The notes beneath the pieces were generated by a model, which worked only from the letters and a program-made list of their open reading frames with translations, searched no databases and was not told the origin of the DNA. A program made the position numbers and the translations under genes. A stretch of 64,000 nucleotides of DNA, from contig NZ_LUUB01000109.1 of the NCBI RefSeq assembly GCF_001641635.1, forward strand, positions 312 to 64,311, read 5' to 3'. Positions 1-8,564 of the stretch are shown piece by piece (position 1 is the stretch's first letter; each line of letters opens with the position of its first letter). This DNA is from Bradyrhizobium centrolobii (GTDB lineage: Bacteria > Pseudomonadota > Alphaproteobacteria > Rhizobiales > Xanthobacteraceae).

Positions 1-84
1 GCCGCACCAACAGGCCGGACATATGGACGCAAGCGATCCGATCAAACCTCACAAAGCTCTTGTGCCACGGGGGCCGTCCACATA

Positions 85-122
85 TGGGTCCCGGGCTCGC
101 GCTTTGCGCGCCCCGGGACGAC
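85..122. repeat. Fragment of dispersed palindromic repeat (family B)
   Basis: The stretch reads gggtcccggg ... ccccgggacgac and matches the right-hand end of the longer family B elements at 30681-30828 and 40681-40813, which also end in ccgggacgac. Only this one end is present. The rest of positions 1-171 shows no convincing coding sequence. Confidence 0.55.
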
Positions 123-171
123 AGTTGAGAATGACGCCACTTTATCGCGTCATTTGCAGATCGCGCCAAGG

Positions 172-432
172 CTACCACCCGCGCTCGACGTTGCGCACGT
201 CGCCGGTGCTGGCGTCGACATAGACCTGCATCCAGCGGCCGGCACGATCGCGGCCCTCGATCCGCCATTCGTCGCCGAGGAACTGAGTGTGGGAGACGGT
301 CATGACGCCGATATCGGTCGCGACGTCGAGCGCGGCCTGCATCGAGATCTGATCGCCTGAATCATAGGCCATCGCCGGCGCGGCCGATCCGAGGCCGATC
401 GCGACAATGGCCGGCAAGATGAGTTTTCGCAT
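172..432 (-). CDS. Small exported PepSY-domain protein
   Basis: This 86-residue protein starts MRKLILPAIVAIGLG, with a signal peptide ending near APAMA-Y. The mature part is a single PepSY-like unit: a short helix (ISMQAALDVATDIG) followed by strands ending in a WMQVYVDASTGDV-type hairpin, the usual PepSY C-terminus. PepSY proteins are periplasmic or membrane-associated and are thought to modulate peptidases or bind ligands; no substrate can be read here. An upstream in-frame start at 447 would add five residues before the signal peptide, so the internal ATG at 432 is preferred. It follows the antiporter gene on the same strand, separated by a palindromic repeat. Confident on family, unknown on role. 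Confidence 0.8.
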   Translation of the reverse strand: MRKLILPAIVAIGLGSAAPAMAYDSGDQISMQAALDVATDIGVMTVSHTQFLGDEWRIEGRDRAGRWMQVYVDASTGDVRNVERGW

Positions 433-573
433 GACTGCTCCTGTCAAACAGGTTGACCGTTACGCGGGTAACGGGCGGCATCGGCATGCGTTCCGGCCAC
501 CGCCTTCATGGAACAGCGGAAATTTTCAGCCGTTGCGGCAATCTGGTGGCAGGTTCCCTGGCTCTTTACATTC

Positions 574-674
574 GTCATTCCGGGGCGCCCGAAGGGCGAG
601 CCCGGAATCTATTTCGCCACCCGTTCCTCGGTGAAATGGATTCCGGGTTCTCGCTACGCGCGCCCCGGAATGAC
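574..674. repeat. Dispersed inverted repeat, family A copy 1
   Basis: The element is bounded by a perfect 15-bp inverted repeat, gtcattccggggcgc at 574-588 and its reverse complement at 660-674, with a second cccggaat/attccggg pair inside. Its outer motif recurs at 4971, 42018 and 45188. It begins 12 bp past the stop codon of the antiporter gene, so it forms the 3' end of that transcript. It has no coding content and resembles the short palindromic intergenic elements of bradyrhizobia. Confidence 0.8.
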
Positions 675-685
675 TTGTGGAGAGG

Positions 686-2479
686 CTAAATCCCCGCGAC
701 CGAGGTCCAGAGGTCGGCGAGCCTGCGCCGCAGGGCCTTCGCGCGCGTCACGGACTCGGGCTTGTCCTCGTCCTCCGGCAGGCGCAGGCCGACGACGTTG
801 ACGCGGCCGCCGGAGATCGAGCGGGCCACCAGCACGATCTCGCCGAGCGCAAGCTCCGCGCCCTCTTTCGGTGCGCGGTCGAGATGGACATCGAAATAAT
901 CGGCCAGGGTCAGCTGGCACTCGTCCTCGCTCACCTTGACACCATAGATCTCGGCAAGCTCGGCGAGCGTATGCTCGCCGGAGACCATGAAGTCGCCGAG
1001 CAGATGCGGATCGGGCGCCGAGCTCGGCTGCATGTCGACGAAGAAGCGGTCGAGCGCCTCGGCCTTTTCCGGCGGGGCGAGCAGATAGATGTAGTCGCCG
1101 GGCGCGATCGGATCGGCTTCCGTGGGCGTCAGGATGCTCTCGTTGCGGATCACCAGCGTCGGCTTGGACCAGGACGGGATCAGGCCGCGGCGGAAATACA
1201 GGCTCTTGGGACGCACCGAATAGCCGACGAGCTGCTGCTCGAGCTGGCCGGGCAGGTCCAGTTCGACGCGGCGCGGACCGCGCTCGGCGCGCGGCAGCGC
1301 CACGTGCAACTTGCGCGCGGCGGGCGCCAGCGTCCAGCCCTGTAGCAGCAGCGAGATGATGACGACGACGAAGGCGACGTCGAAATAGAGATAGGCCTTC
1401 GACAAGCCGACCAGCATCGGAATCGATGCGAGGAAGATCGCGACTGCGCCGCGCAGGCCCGTCCAGGCAATGAAGACCTTTTCGCGCCAGTTGAAACGGA
1501 AGGGGGCGAGGCACAGGAACACGGCCAGCGGCCTTGCGACCAGCATCAGCACAAAGGCGACCTCGACTGCCGGCAACGCACTTGCGCCGAGCCGTTGCGG
1601 CGAGACCAAGAGACCAAGGAGAACGAACATCACGATCTGCGCGAGCCAGGTCGCGGCATCGAGGAACGTCACCACCGAATTATGGGCGCGCGTCGGACGG
1701 TTGCCGATGATGATGCCGGCGAGATAGACCGCGAGGAAGCCGGAGGCATGCATGATCTGCGAGCCGCCGAAGAGGACGAGCGCGGCGGTGGTGACGAACG
1801 GCGCATGCAGGCCCTGCGGCAGCGCCACCTGGTTGAGCGCCATGACGACCAGCCGTCCGCCGATCACGCCGACGACGGCGCCCAGCAGGGCCTCCTGGAC
1901 GAATTCGAACAGCACATGGCTGGCCGTGCCCGAACCCAGCGAGATGTATTCGACCAGCATGAGCGTGAGGAAGATCGCGAAGGGATCGTTGGTGCCGGAC
2001 TCCGCCTCCAGCGTCGCACCGACGCGCGGGCGCAGGCGCAGGCCCTGGGTGTGCACCAAGAGGAACACCGCGGCGGCGTCGGTCGAGGCGACCACCGCGC
2101 CGACCAGGAGCGACTCCGCCCAGTTGAGATCGAGCGCGTATTTGGCAAAGGGGGCGGTGATCAGCGCGGTGAGGAGCACGCCAACGGTCGCGAGCACCAC
2201 CGATGGCGCGAGCACGGTGCGGATGCTCGCAAATCGTGTCCGCAAGCCGCCGTCGAACAGGATCAGGGCGAGCGCCACCGAGCCGACCAGATAGGTCGTG
2301 CGCACGTCGTCGAACTGGAGCTGCCCGGGGCCGGAATCGCCGGCCAGCATGCCGATCGCGAGGAAGACGAGCAGCAGCGGCGCGCCGAAGCGCAGCGCGA
2401 GCAGGCTCGAGAGAATGCCAGCCATCACCAGGACGGCGCCGAGCAGAATGGCGATGCTGACCGAATCGAGGGAGGCCAT
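686..2479 (-). CDS. nhaP2: K+/H+ antiporter, CPA1 family (NhaP2/CvrA type)
   Basis: This 597-residue inner-membrane antiporter exchanges monovalent cations, probably K+, for protons. Residues 1-400 hold about twelve hydrophobic segments with CPA1 landmarks: LALILFDGGLRT near 70-80 and the ESGTNDPFA motif near 160, whose Asp/Asn pair is in the ion path. A cytoplasmic tail follows with a TrkA-C/RCK-C-like region (about 415-480, SILTPTEADPIAPGDYIYLL) and a CorC/HlyC-type transporter-associated domain (about 500-580). This antiporter + RCK-C + CorC arrangement is that of NhaP2/CvrA, which protects cells at low osmolarity. The ATG follows an aaggtgg ribosome site. It is divergent from an MscS channel gene, so two osmotic-stress genes share one intergenic region. 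Confidence 0.9.
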   Translation of the reverse strand: MASLDSVSIAILLGAVLVMAGILSSLLALRFGAPLLLVFLAIGMLAGDSGPGQLQFDDVRTTYLVGSVALALILFDGGLRTRFASIRTVLAPSVVLATVGVLLTALITAPFAKYALDLNWAESLLVGAVVASTDAAAVFLLVHTQGLRLRPRVGATLEAESGTNDPFAIFLTLMLVEYISLGSGTASHVLFEFVQEALLGAVVGVIGGRLVVMALNQVALPQGLHAPFVTTAALVLFGGSQIMHASGFLAVYLAGIIIGNRPTRAHNSVVTFLDAATWLAQIVMFVLLGLLVSPQRLGASALPAVEVAFVLMLVARPLAVFLCLAPFRFNWREKVFIAWTGLRGAVAIFLASIPMLVGLSKAYLYFDVAFVVVIISLLLQGWTLAPAARKLHVALPRAERGPRRVELDLPGQLEQQLVGYSVRPKSLYFRRGLIPSWSKPTLVIRNESILTPTEADPIAPGDYIYLLAPPEKAEALDRFFVDMQPSSAPDPHLLGDFMVSGEHTLAELAEIYGVKVSEDECQLTLADYFDVHLDRAPKEGAELALGEIVLVARSISGGRVNVVGLRLPEDEDKPESVTRAKALRRRLADLWTSVAGI

Positions 2480-2695
2480 CCACCTTCACAGGTACAAATC
2501 GTTGGAATGGCATCCTTATCGTCGTCATCCTGCCGCGCCAACCCATTTTCTCCCGCTCGCGGCAATCTGCCCGCATTTTGCGGCCTTAACTCGCATCACA
2601 TGGAGGTGTATCGATAGTCCCGCCGCTCCCTTTGTGGGATTCTGCGGCGCCCACGAATCAAATCTTTCCCCGGGATCGCCGACGAGACCGCCCGA

Positions 2696-4012
2696 ATGGA
2701 CATGGACCTCAAAGACCTCATGGAGTTCGTGCAGACGACCGCGCGTAGCGTCGGGGCCGAGATCTTATCGCCCTGGTTCTACCTGCAATTTGGTCTCATT
2801 CTGGCTGCGGCCGGCATCGCCTATGCCGCAGAAGCCGGCGTTCGCAGCCGCGTCGAGATGACATCGCTGGCGATGCGGTGGCCGCTGCCGCTTCGCCATT
2901 TCGCCCGCGTGATGGTCTCCAGCGCCTCCACGGCGGTGTTCACCGTGCTCGTGATCGTCTCCCGCGTGGTGATGTATCATGCGACCTGGCCCAGCCGGAG
3001 CTATCTCCTGATGGTCGCCGCGAAGCTGGGGCTGGCCTGGCTCGCGATCCGGCTCGTGACCTCGGTGCTGCGCAACGCCTTCATCGTGCAGCTGGTGTCG
3101 ATCGCGGCATGGCTCGTCGCAGCCCTCTCCATCATCGGCGAGCTCGATGCGACGGTGGAGCTGCTCGACTCCTTCGCGATCGTGCTCGGCGGCCTGCGGC
3201 TGACGCCGCTGCTCCTGATCAAGGCCGGCGCGCTCCTGATCATCGCGCTCTGGCTCACCAACATCGCGAGCAACTTCGCCGAGAGCCGGATCAACTCAAC
3301 GACCGACCTGACGCCGTCGGTGCAGGTGCTGTTGGTCAAGATCATCCGGATCGGCCTCCTCACCGTCGCCATCGTGATCGCGCTCGGCGCGGTCGGCATC
3401 GACCTCTCCGCGCTCGCGGTGTTCTCCGGCGCGGTCGGCGTCGGTATCGGTATCGGCCTGCAGAAGATTGTCGCCAATTTCATCTCCGGTATCATCCTGC
3501 TTGCCGACAAGTCGGTGAAGCCCGGCGACCTCGTTACCATCGGCGACAATACGGGTCGCATCAGCGCGATGAAGACGCGCTATATTTCCGTTGCCGCCGG
3601 CGACGGCCGCGAATTCCTGGTGCCGAACGAGGACCTGGTGACGCAGAAGGTCGTCAACTGGACCTATACCGACAAGAACACGCTGGTGAAGATCACCTTC
3701 AGCACCAGTTACGACGCCGATCCCAGGCTGGTCTGCAAGCTCGCGATCGAGACCGCCGCCGCCCATCCGCGCGCCCAGAAGGGCAAGCCACCGAACAGCA
3801 TTTTGACCGAGTTCGCGGAAGCCGGGATGAAGTTCTCGCTGACCCTCTGGCTCGCCGACCCCGACGGCATGGACAACGTCAGGAGCGACGTCATGCTGGC
3901 GCTGTGGGACGCCTTCAAGCGCGAGGGCATCCGGGTTCCCTACCCCGTCCGCGAAATCCGAGTCCGCGGCGGCGCCCTGCCGGTCGAAACCATCGTAGAG
4001 GTCCCGAATTGA
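2696..4012 (+). CDS. Mechanosensitive channel, MscS family
   Basis: This 438-residue membrane protein has roughly five N-terminal helices before the MscS core. The pore helix and beta domain are recognisable in FSGAVGVGIGIGLQKIVANF (about 243-262), followed by SGIILLADKSVKPGDLVTIG and the VPNEDLVTQKVVNWT strand, all classic MscS signatures. The C-terminus forms the cytoplasmic alpha/beta vestibule. Such channels open under membrane tension and release solutes during hypo-osmotic shock. The first ATG is used; a second one two codons later is equally possible, and neither has a strong ribosome site. It is divergent from the K+/H+ antiporter gene. Confidence 0.9.
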   Translation: MDMDLKDLMEFVQTTARSVGAEILSPWFYLQFGLILAAAGIAYAAEAGVRSRVEMTSLAMRWPLPLRHFARVMVSSASTAVFTVLVIVSRVVMYHATWPSRSYLLMVAAKLGLAWLAIRLVTSVLRNAFIVQLVSIAAWLVAALSIIGELDATVELLDSFAIVLGGLRLTPLLLIKAGALLIIALWLTNIASNFAESRINSTTDLTPSVQVLLVKIIRIGLLTVAIVIALGAVGIDLSALAVFSGAVGVGIGIGLQKIVANFISGIILLADKSVKPGDLVTIGDNTGRISAMKTRYISVAAGDGREFLVPNEDLVTQKVVNWTYTDKNTLVKITFSTSYDADPRLVCKLAIETAAAHPRAQKGKPPNSILTEFAEAGMKFSLTLWLADPDGMDNVRSDVMLALWDAFKREGIRVPYPVREIRVRGGALPVETIVEVPN

Positions 4013-4141
4013 GCGCCTTTCGGACGCAAGGCGGCCAAGCTTGGCTTGCATGAAGGCACGCGATCATTAGATTAAGGCCTGAAATCAAGCCCTTCCACCG
4101 ACATCGCAACCAGCCTCGAGCCCGTAAAGACCATAACCCGC

Positions 4142-4960
4142 ATGAGCTACGTCGAAGCCACCGATACCTCGCTCCGCAAGACCGGACAGATCAAGCTGCA
4201 TGGGCCGGGCGCCTTTGTCGGCATGCGCAAGGCGGGTGCGTTGGTGGCGAAGTGTCTGGACGCGCTCACCGACATCGTCGGCCCCGGCGTGCCGACCTCG
4301 CGCATCGACGAATTCGTCCGCGACTTCGCCTTCAGCCACGGCGCCTATCCGGCGACGCTGATGTATCGCGGCTATCGCTACTCGACCTGTACCTCGCTCA
4401 ACCACGTGGTCTGCCACGGCATGCCCGGCGACCGGCCGCTGAAGGAAGGCGACATCGTCAACATCGACGTCACCCTCATCGTCGACGGCTGGTACGGTGA
4501 TTCCAGCCGGATGTATGCGATCGGCCCGATTGCGCGCAAGGCCGAGCGACTGATCGAGGTGACCTATGAAGCGATGATGCGCGGCATCGCCGCGGTGAAG
4601 CCCGGCGCCACCACCGGCGACATCGGCCACGCCATCCAGAGCTTCGTCGAGCCGCAGGGCATGAGCGTGGTGCGCGATTTCTGCGGCCACGGTCTGGGCC
4701 GCATGTTCCACGACGAGCCCAACATCATCCATATCGGCCGGCCCGGCGAGGGCGTTCAGCTCAAGCCGGGCATGTTCTTCACCATCGAGCCGATGATCAA
4801 CCTCGGCAAACCGCATGTGAAGATCCTGTCCGACGGCTGGACAGCGGTAACGCGGGACCGCTCGCTGTCGGCGCAGTTCGAGCATTCCGTCGGCGTGACC
4901 GCCACGGGCGTCGAGATCTTCACGCTGTCGGAGCGGCACGGCGAACAGCAGATCGGCTGA
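4142..4960 (+). CDS. map: Methionine aminopeptidase, type I
   Basis: This 272-residue cytosolic enzyme removes the initiator methionine from nascent proteins. The pita-bread fold residues are present: the substrate-positioning His in CTSLNHVVCHG, two metal-binding Asp in GDIVNIDVTLIVDGWYGD, the His in CGHGLGRMFHDEPN, and metal-binding Glu in FFTIEPMIN and SAQFEHSVGVT. The length fits the type Ia family, and there is no N-terminal zinc-finger extension. An extra N-terminal stretch of about 20 residues precedes the catalytic domain, as in many alphaproteobacterial Map proteins. It ends just before a hairpin repeat shared with the convergent Ada-like gene. Confidence 0.95.
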   Translation: MSYVEATDTSLRKTGQIKLHGPGAFVGMRKAGALVAKCLDALTDIVGPGVPTSRIDEFVRDFAFSHGAYPATLMYRGYRYSTCTSLNHVVCHGMPGDRPLKEGDIVNIDVTLIVDGWYGDSSRMYAIGPIARKAERLIEVTYEAMMRGIAAVKPGATTGDIGHAIQSFVEPQGMSVVRDFCGHGLGRMFHDEPNIIHIGRPGEGVQLKPGMFFTIEPMINLGKPHVKILSDGWTAVTRDRSLSAQFEHSVGVTATGVEIFTLSERHGEQQIG

Positions 4961-4970
4961 CTGCCTGCGT

Positions 4971-5013
4971 GTCATTCCGGGGCGCCCGCATGAGCGAGCG
5001 AACCCGGAATGAC
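4971..5013. repeat. Short hairpin repeat, family A copy 2
   Basis: gtcattccgg at 4971-4980 pairs with ccggaatgac at 5004-5013, giving a compact stem-loop with the same outer arms as the longer family A elements. It lies between the stop of map (plus) and the stop of the Ada-like gene (minus), where it could act as a bidirectional terminator, although it lacks a T-run. Confidence 0.7.
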
Positions 5014-5030
5014 AGCGAAGTAGGCGTCCC

Positions 5031-5627
5031 CTATTGCCGACGGCGGAATGACGATGGTGGCCGCTTGTAGGTCGCGGCAAAGGCTTCGTTGAAGCGGCGA
5101 ACGCTGCCGAAGCCAGCCGCGAACGCGATCTCCGCCAATGTCATATCGGTCCGGTCGATCAGGCGTTTGGCGTCCTGCACGCGCCGCGTCGCCGCAATCT
5201 CGCTCGGGCTTGCACCGGCATGGCGCATGAACAGGCGCAGCAAATGGCGCGGCCCGACGCCTAGGGCTTCGGCAAGCTCCGTCACGGACGCACGGTCCAG
5301 AAGACCGTCGTTGATCAGGCGCATCCCGCGCGCAACGGTGGTGGCTGTGCCCATCCAGGCCGGTGATCCCGGCGCCGCTTCCGGACGGCAGCGGAGGCAT
5401 GGGCGAAAGCCGGCCCGCTCGGCAGCGGCCGCGGTCGCATAGAAGGTGACGTTCTCGGAGCGCGCCGGGCGAACCGGACAGACCGGCCGGCAGTAGATGC
5501 GCGTCGTACGAACGCCGGAAAAGAACAGGCCGTCGAACGCGCGGGCACGCGCCAGCCGCGCCCGATCGCAGGTCTCCCGGTCGAGATGCGGTGGCAGCGT
5601 TTGCCGCTGCGCCAAAGCCTTCGCCAT
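5031..5627 (-). CDS. Ada-like methylphosphotriester acceptor / AraC-type regulator (AdaA type)
   Basis: This 198-residue protein has two parts. Residues 15-85 form the Ada zinc domain, with Cys46 and Cys50 in IYCRPVCPVRP and Cys77 and Cys80 in FRPCLRCRPE; one of these cysteines accepts methyl groups from methylphosphotriesters in Ada proteins. Residues 95-195 are an AraC-type double helix-turn-helix (LAEIAFAAGFGSVRRFNEAF). There is no C-terminal O6-methylguanine transferase and no AlkA glycosylase domain, although the Ada domain sequence is of the sort usually fused to AlkA. It is therefore an AdaA-like sensor of DNA alkylation. It is convergent with map. Its target genes are not evident here. 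Confidence 0.88.
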   Translation of the reverse strand: MAKALAQRQTLPPHLDRETCDRARLARARAFDGLFFSGVRTTRIYCRPVCPVRPARSENVTFYATAAAAERAGFRPCLRCRPEAAPGSPAWMGTATTVARGMRLINDGLLDRASVTELAEALGVGPRHLLRLFMRHAGASPSEIAATRRVQDAKRLIDRTDMTLAEIAFAAGFGSVRRFNEAFAATYKRPPSSFRRRQ

Positions 5628-5758
5628 GACGAAATCATAGTTTCACCGCGACCCACCGAGTAGCTGAAATCGGACTCGATCGGACGATGAGGTCCGAATT
5701 CAGCCAGCCTGCGCCGCCGCCCCGGATCATGGTCCCGACAAATCCCGGAGCGAATCGC

Positions 5759-6703
5759 ATGAGCACGCAGGCGCCACAGGCAGCATCAGATCAAACCACC
5801 CTCACGCTCGAGATCGGGCTTTTGCTGCTGCTTTCGCTGATCTGGGGCAGCTCATTCACATTGATCAAGATTGCGATCCCCACGATTCCGCCGTTCACCA
5901 TGGTTGCCGCACGGGTTGCAATCGCTTCAATCCTCCTGATCCTGATCGCAGGCGCACAGGGACATTCCCTTCCCCGCCGGGGATCGGTCTGGGGAGCTTT
6001 CTTCGTGCAGGGGCTGCTGCAAAGCGCGCTGCCGTTCACTTTGATCAGCTGGGGCGAGGTGCATATCGCAAGCGGGCTCGCCGGCGTGCTCAATGCAACC
6101 CCGCCGATCTTCGTGCTCGCGATCGCGACGATCACGGGGCGCGGGCGCCGGACGATAAGCGGCCAGAAAATCATTGGCGTCGGTCTCGGCCTCGCCGGCG
6201 TCGCCGTGACGATAGGTACCGATGCGCTGTCCGGGATCGGCACGACGGCGCCGCCGGCGCAGGCGGCCGTACTCGGCGCCAGCCTCTGCTATGCGCTGGC
6301 GCCGATCTGGGGACAACGGTTCTCGAACCTTCCCGCAATCGTCACGGCGGCCGGGGCCATGAGCTGCGCCGCGATCCTGATGCTCCCGACAGCCGCCCTG
6401 CTTGAGCGGCCATGGACGCTGCTCCCGCCGCCGGCGCAGGCGATCACGGCGGTCATCGCTCTCGCGGTCATCTGCACCGCGCTTGCGATGGTGATCTATT
6501 TCCGGCTGATCCGCACGCTCGGCCCGCTTGGCACGACCAGCGGCAGCTACCTGCGCGCGGGATTCGCCGTGGCGCTGGGCACCGCATGGCTCGGCGAGCG
6601 CTTTACCTGGTCCAGCCTTGCCGGAATGACGCTCATTCTGATCGGGGTGGTCGCCGTGACGGTCCCCCTGCCCGCGCGAAACGGCGAGAAACAGCCGGCC
6701 TGA
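5759..6703 (+). CDS. DMT-superfamily transporter, EamA family
   Basis: This 314-residue inner-membrane protein has ten predicted helices arranged as two EamA repeats (about residues 15-145 and 165-300). It shows the usual LIWGSSFTLIKIA opening, with conserved WG, and the GTTSGSYLRAGFAVALG helix near the C-terminus. EamA proteins mostly export metabolites or amino acids; the substrate cannot be inferred. The ATG at 5759 is chosen because a ggag lies about nine bases upstream and helix 1 follows directly; an earlier in-frame ATG at 5687 would add a proline-rich tail with no feature. It is divergent from the Ada-like gene. Confidence 0.85.
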   Translation: MSTQAPQAASDQTTLTLEIGLLLLLSLIWGSSFTLIKIAIPTIPPFTMVAARVAIASILLILIAGAQGHSLPRRGSVWGAFFVQGLLQSALPFTLISWGEVHIASGLAGVLNATPPIFVLAIATITGRGRRTISGQKIIGVGLGLAGVAVTIGTDALSGIGTTAPPAQAAVLGASLCYALAPIWGQRFSNLPAIVTAAGAMSCAAILMLPTAALLERPWTLLPPPAQAITAVIALAVICTALAMVIYFRLIRTLGPLGTTSGSYLRAGFAVALGTAWLGERFTWSSLAGMTLILIGVVAVTVPLPARNGEKQPA

Positions 6704-6781
6704 TTGCCGCCACCGCCGCAGCTTGATCTTGCCATCCTCCCTTCTGATGACGATCTCTTGTCGATACGAAGGGAGAGATGC

Positions 6782-7630
6782 GTGAGCCAGTCGACGCGTC
6801 GTGGCTTTCTCGGAGTCCTGTCGGCCGGCGCCGCCGGCCTGCTGCAAACCCGCGCAGAGGCGGCTCCTGCCACCGCGGACGTCGAGACGACCTGCATCCT
6901 GACGCCGCAGGCGGAGGAAGGGCCGTTCTATGCCGACCCGAAGCTGGTTCGGTCCGACATCACGGAGGGCAGGCACGGCGTGCCGCTGACGCTGCGGCTG
7001 CGCGTGATCGAGGCCGGCCCCTGCACGGCCATCAGGGACGCGCGGGTCGACATCTGGCATTGTGACGCGAAGGGACTCTATTCGGCCTTCCCCGGCCAGG
7101 GCGACGGCCACAACATCGACGCGACCGGCAAGACGTTCCTGCGCGGCACGCAAATGACCGACGAGGCCGGCTGGGTCGCGTTCGATACCATCTATCCCGG
7201 CTGGTATGACGGCCGCACCACGCACATCCATTTCAAGGTGTTTCTCGACCAGCGCACGGTGCTGACCGGGCAGACCTTCCTGCCCGACGCCCTGAACGAG
7301 TTCATCTACACCAACGTGCCCGACTACACCGACCGCGCGCGGCAGCGCATGGTGATCAATGCCAATGACCACGTCATCGAACGCTCCGACCCCGAGCATC
7401 GTGCCTTCTGCGCGGTGAAGGAGGAGCGCGACCGCTACGTCGCGACGCTGACGCTCGGCGTCGACCGTCGTGCCGCGCCGACCGTCGGGCGCGCCGGCCC
7501 GCCTCCGCCGGGGACGCGCGGCGGACCTCCGCCCGGTCCACCCCCACCGGGCATGGGCAGACCGATGTTCGGACGTGCGATCAAGGACCGTCTCGCCGCG
7601 CTGGTGCCAGGGTTGAAGCCCGGGCGCTAG
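6782..7630 (+). CDS. Tat-exported intradiol ring-cleavage dioxygenase family protein
   Basis: This 282-residue protein starts at GTG 6782, just after a gggagag ribosome site. That start puts a twin-arginine signal (STRRGFLGVLSAGAAG) at the N-terminus, while an upstream in-frame ATG would bury it. The mature domain carries the protocatechuate/catechol dioxygenase core: DIWHCDAKGLYSAF with a Tyr iron ligand, and YPGWYDGRTTHIHFKV with Tyr, Arg and the two His ligands of Fe(III). Family members cleave catechols between the hydroxyls, normally in the cytosol; an exported version may act on extracellular or periplasmic aromatics. The C-terminus is a Pro/Gly-rich tail (about residues 238-262). No other catechol-pathway gene adjoins it. 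Confidence 0.85.
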   Translation: MSQSTRRGFLGVLSAGAAGLLQTRAEAAPATADVETTCILTPQAEEGPFYADPKLVRSDITEGRHGVPLTLRLRVIEAGPCTAIRDARVDIWHCDAKGLYSAFPGQGDGHNIDATGKTFLRGTQMTDEAGWVAFDTIYPGWYDGRTTHIHFKVFLDQRTVLTGQTFLPDALNEFIYTNVPDYTDRARQRMVINANDHVIERSDPEHRAFCAVKEERDRYVATLTLGVDRRAAPTVGRAGPPPPGTRGGPPPGPPPPGMGRPMFGRAIKDRLAALVPGLKPGR

Positions 7631-7690
7631 AGCAGCGCCGTCGCAATTGACGGTTGCAAAAGAAGTGGCCCGCAGCGATGCTGGCTGGCG

Positions 7691-8410
7691 ATGCCCGCCA
7701 AATCCAGCGACCCGTCCAAAGCGCCCGAACCTTCCGAACCGCCGCACTATCTCGGCCATCGCGAGCGGCTGCGCGAGCGCTTCTACAGCGCGGGCGCGGA
7801 TGCGCTCAGCGACTATGAACTCTTGGAGATGGCGCTGTTTCCGGCGCTGCCGCGCCGCGACACCAAGCCGCTCGCAAAAGCTCTGATCAAGACGTTTGGC
7901 TCGTTCGCCGAGGTCATTCATGCGCCTGTCGCGCGGCTGCGCGAGGTCGAGGGCGTGGGCGAATCCGCGATCAACCAGCTCAAGCTGATCGCAGCCGCTG
8001 CGAGCCGCGTGACCAAGGGCGAGGTCAAGAGCCGCAATGCGCTGTCGTCGTGGAACGAGGTGATCGACTATTGCCGCTCCAGCATGGCCTTTGCCGACAA
8101 GGAGCAATTCCGTCTCCTCTTCCTCGACAAGCGAAACCAGCTCATCGCGGATGAGGTGCAGCAGACCGGCACCGTCGACCACACGCCGGTCTATCCGCGG
8201 GAGGTCATCAAGCGCGCGCTGGAACTATCGGCGACCGCGCTGATCCTCGTGCACAACCACCCCTCCGGCGACCCCTCGCCGTCGCAGGCCGACATCCAGA
8301 TGACCAAGGCCATCATCGACATCGCCAAGCCGCTCGGCATCGCCGTGCACGACCACATCATCGTCGGCAAGAGCGGGCATGCGAGCCTGCGCGGGATGCG
8401 GCTGATCTGA
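7691..8410 (+). CDS. radC: RadC family JAB-domain protein
   Basis: This 239-residue protein has an N-terminal helix-hairpin-helix-like region (VARLREVEGVGESAINQLKL, about 78-97) and a C-terminal JAB/MPN metal-binding domain with HNHPSGDPSPSQAD (the HxH...D motif) and an upstream Glu in DEVQQTGT. RadC was once linked to recombination repair, but its biochemical role remains unsettled; the MPN fold suggests a metallo-isopeptidase or hydrolase. Length and motif order fit the RadC/UPF0758 family fully. It is followed on the opposite strand by the AT-richer three-gene cassette, so its 3' end marks the boundary of that insertion-like segment. Confidence 0.92.
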   Translation: MPAKSSDPSKAPEPSEPPHYLGHRERLRERFYSAGADALSDYELLEMALFPALPRRDTKPLAKALIKTFGSFAEVIHAPVARLREVEGVGESAINQLKLIAAAASRVTKGEVKSRNALSSWNEVIDYCRSSMAFADKEQFRLLFLDKRNQLIADEVQQTGTVDHTPVYPREVIKRALELSATALILVHNHPSGDPSPSQADIQMTKAIIDIAKPLGIAVHDHIIVGKSGHASLRGMRLI

Positions 8411-8564
8411 GATCCGGAATATCAGCCTCGACCCCCGTGATGGAAATTGCCATGCGCGGGCTCACGATAGCGCACTACCTCTTCGGACTGCTTCGCGGCT
8501 GGATACACGATGAAAATCATAACCGCGCTCTCGGTTCTCTCTGGATAACTCTGCTCGAGCTTTC

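Noticed and set aside
1595..2617. A 340-codon plus-strand open frame opposite the antiporter
   Set aside because: It is antisense to the CPA1 membrane domain; composition is strongly charged and repetitive, as expected from a reversed membrane-protein gene.
5927..8182. A 751-codon minus-strand open frame opposite the EamA, dioxygenase and radC genes
   Set aside because: It is antisense to three genes with clear family motifs; its composition is Arg/Ala/Gly-rich with no fold, a usual side effect of high G+C.
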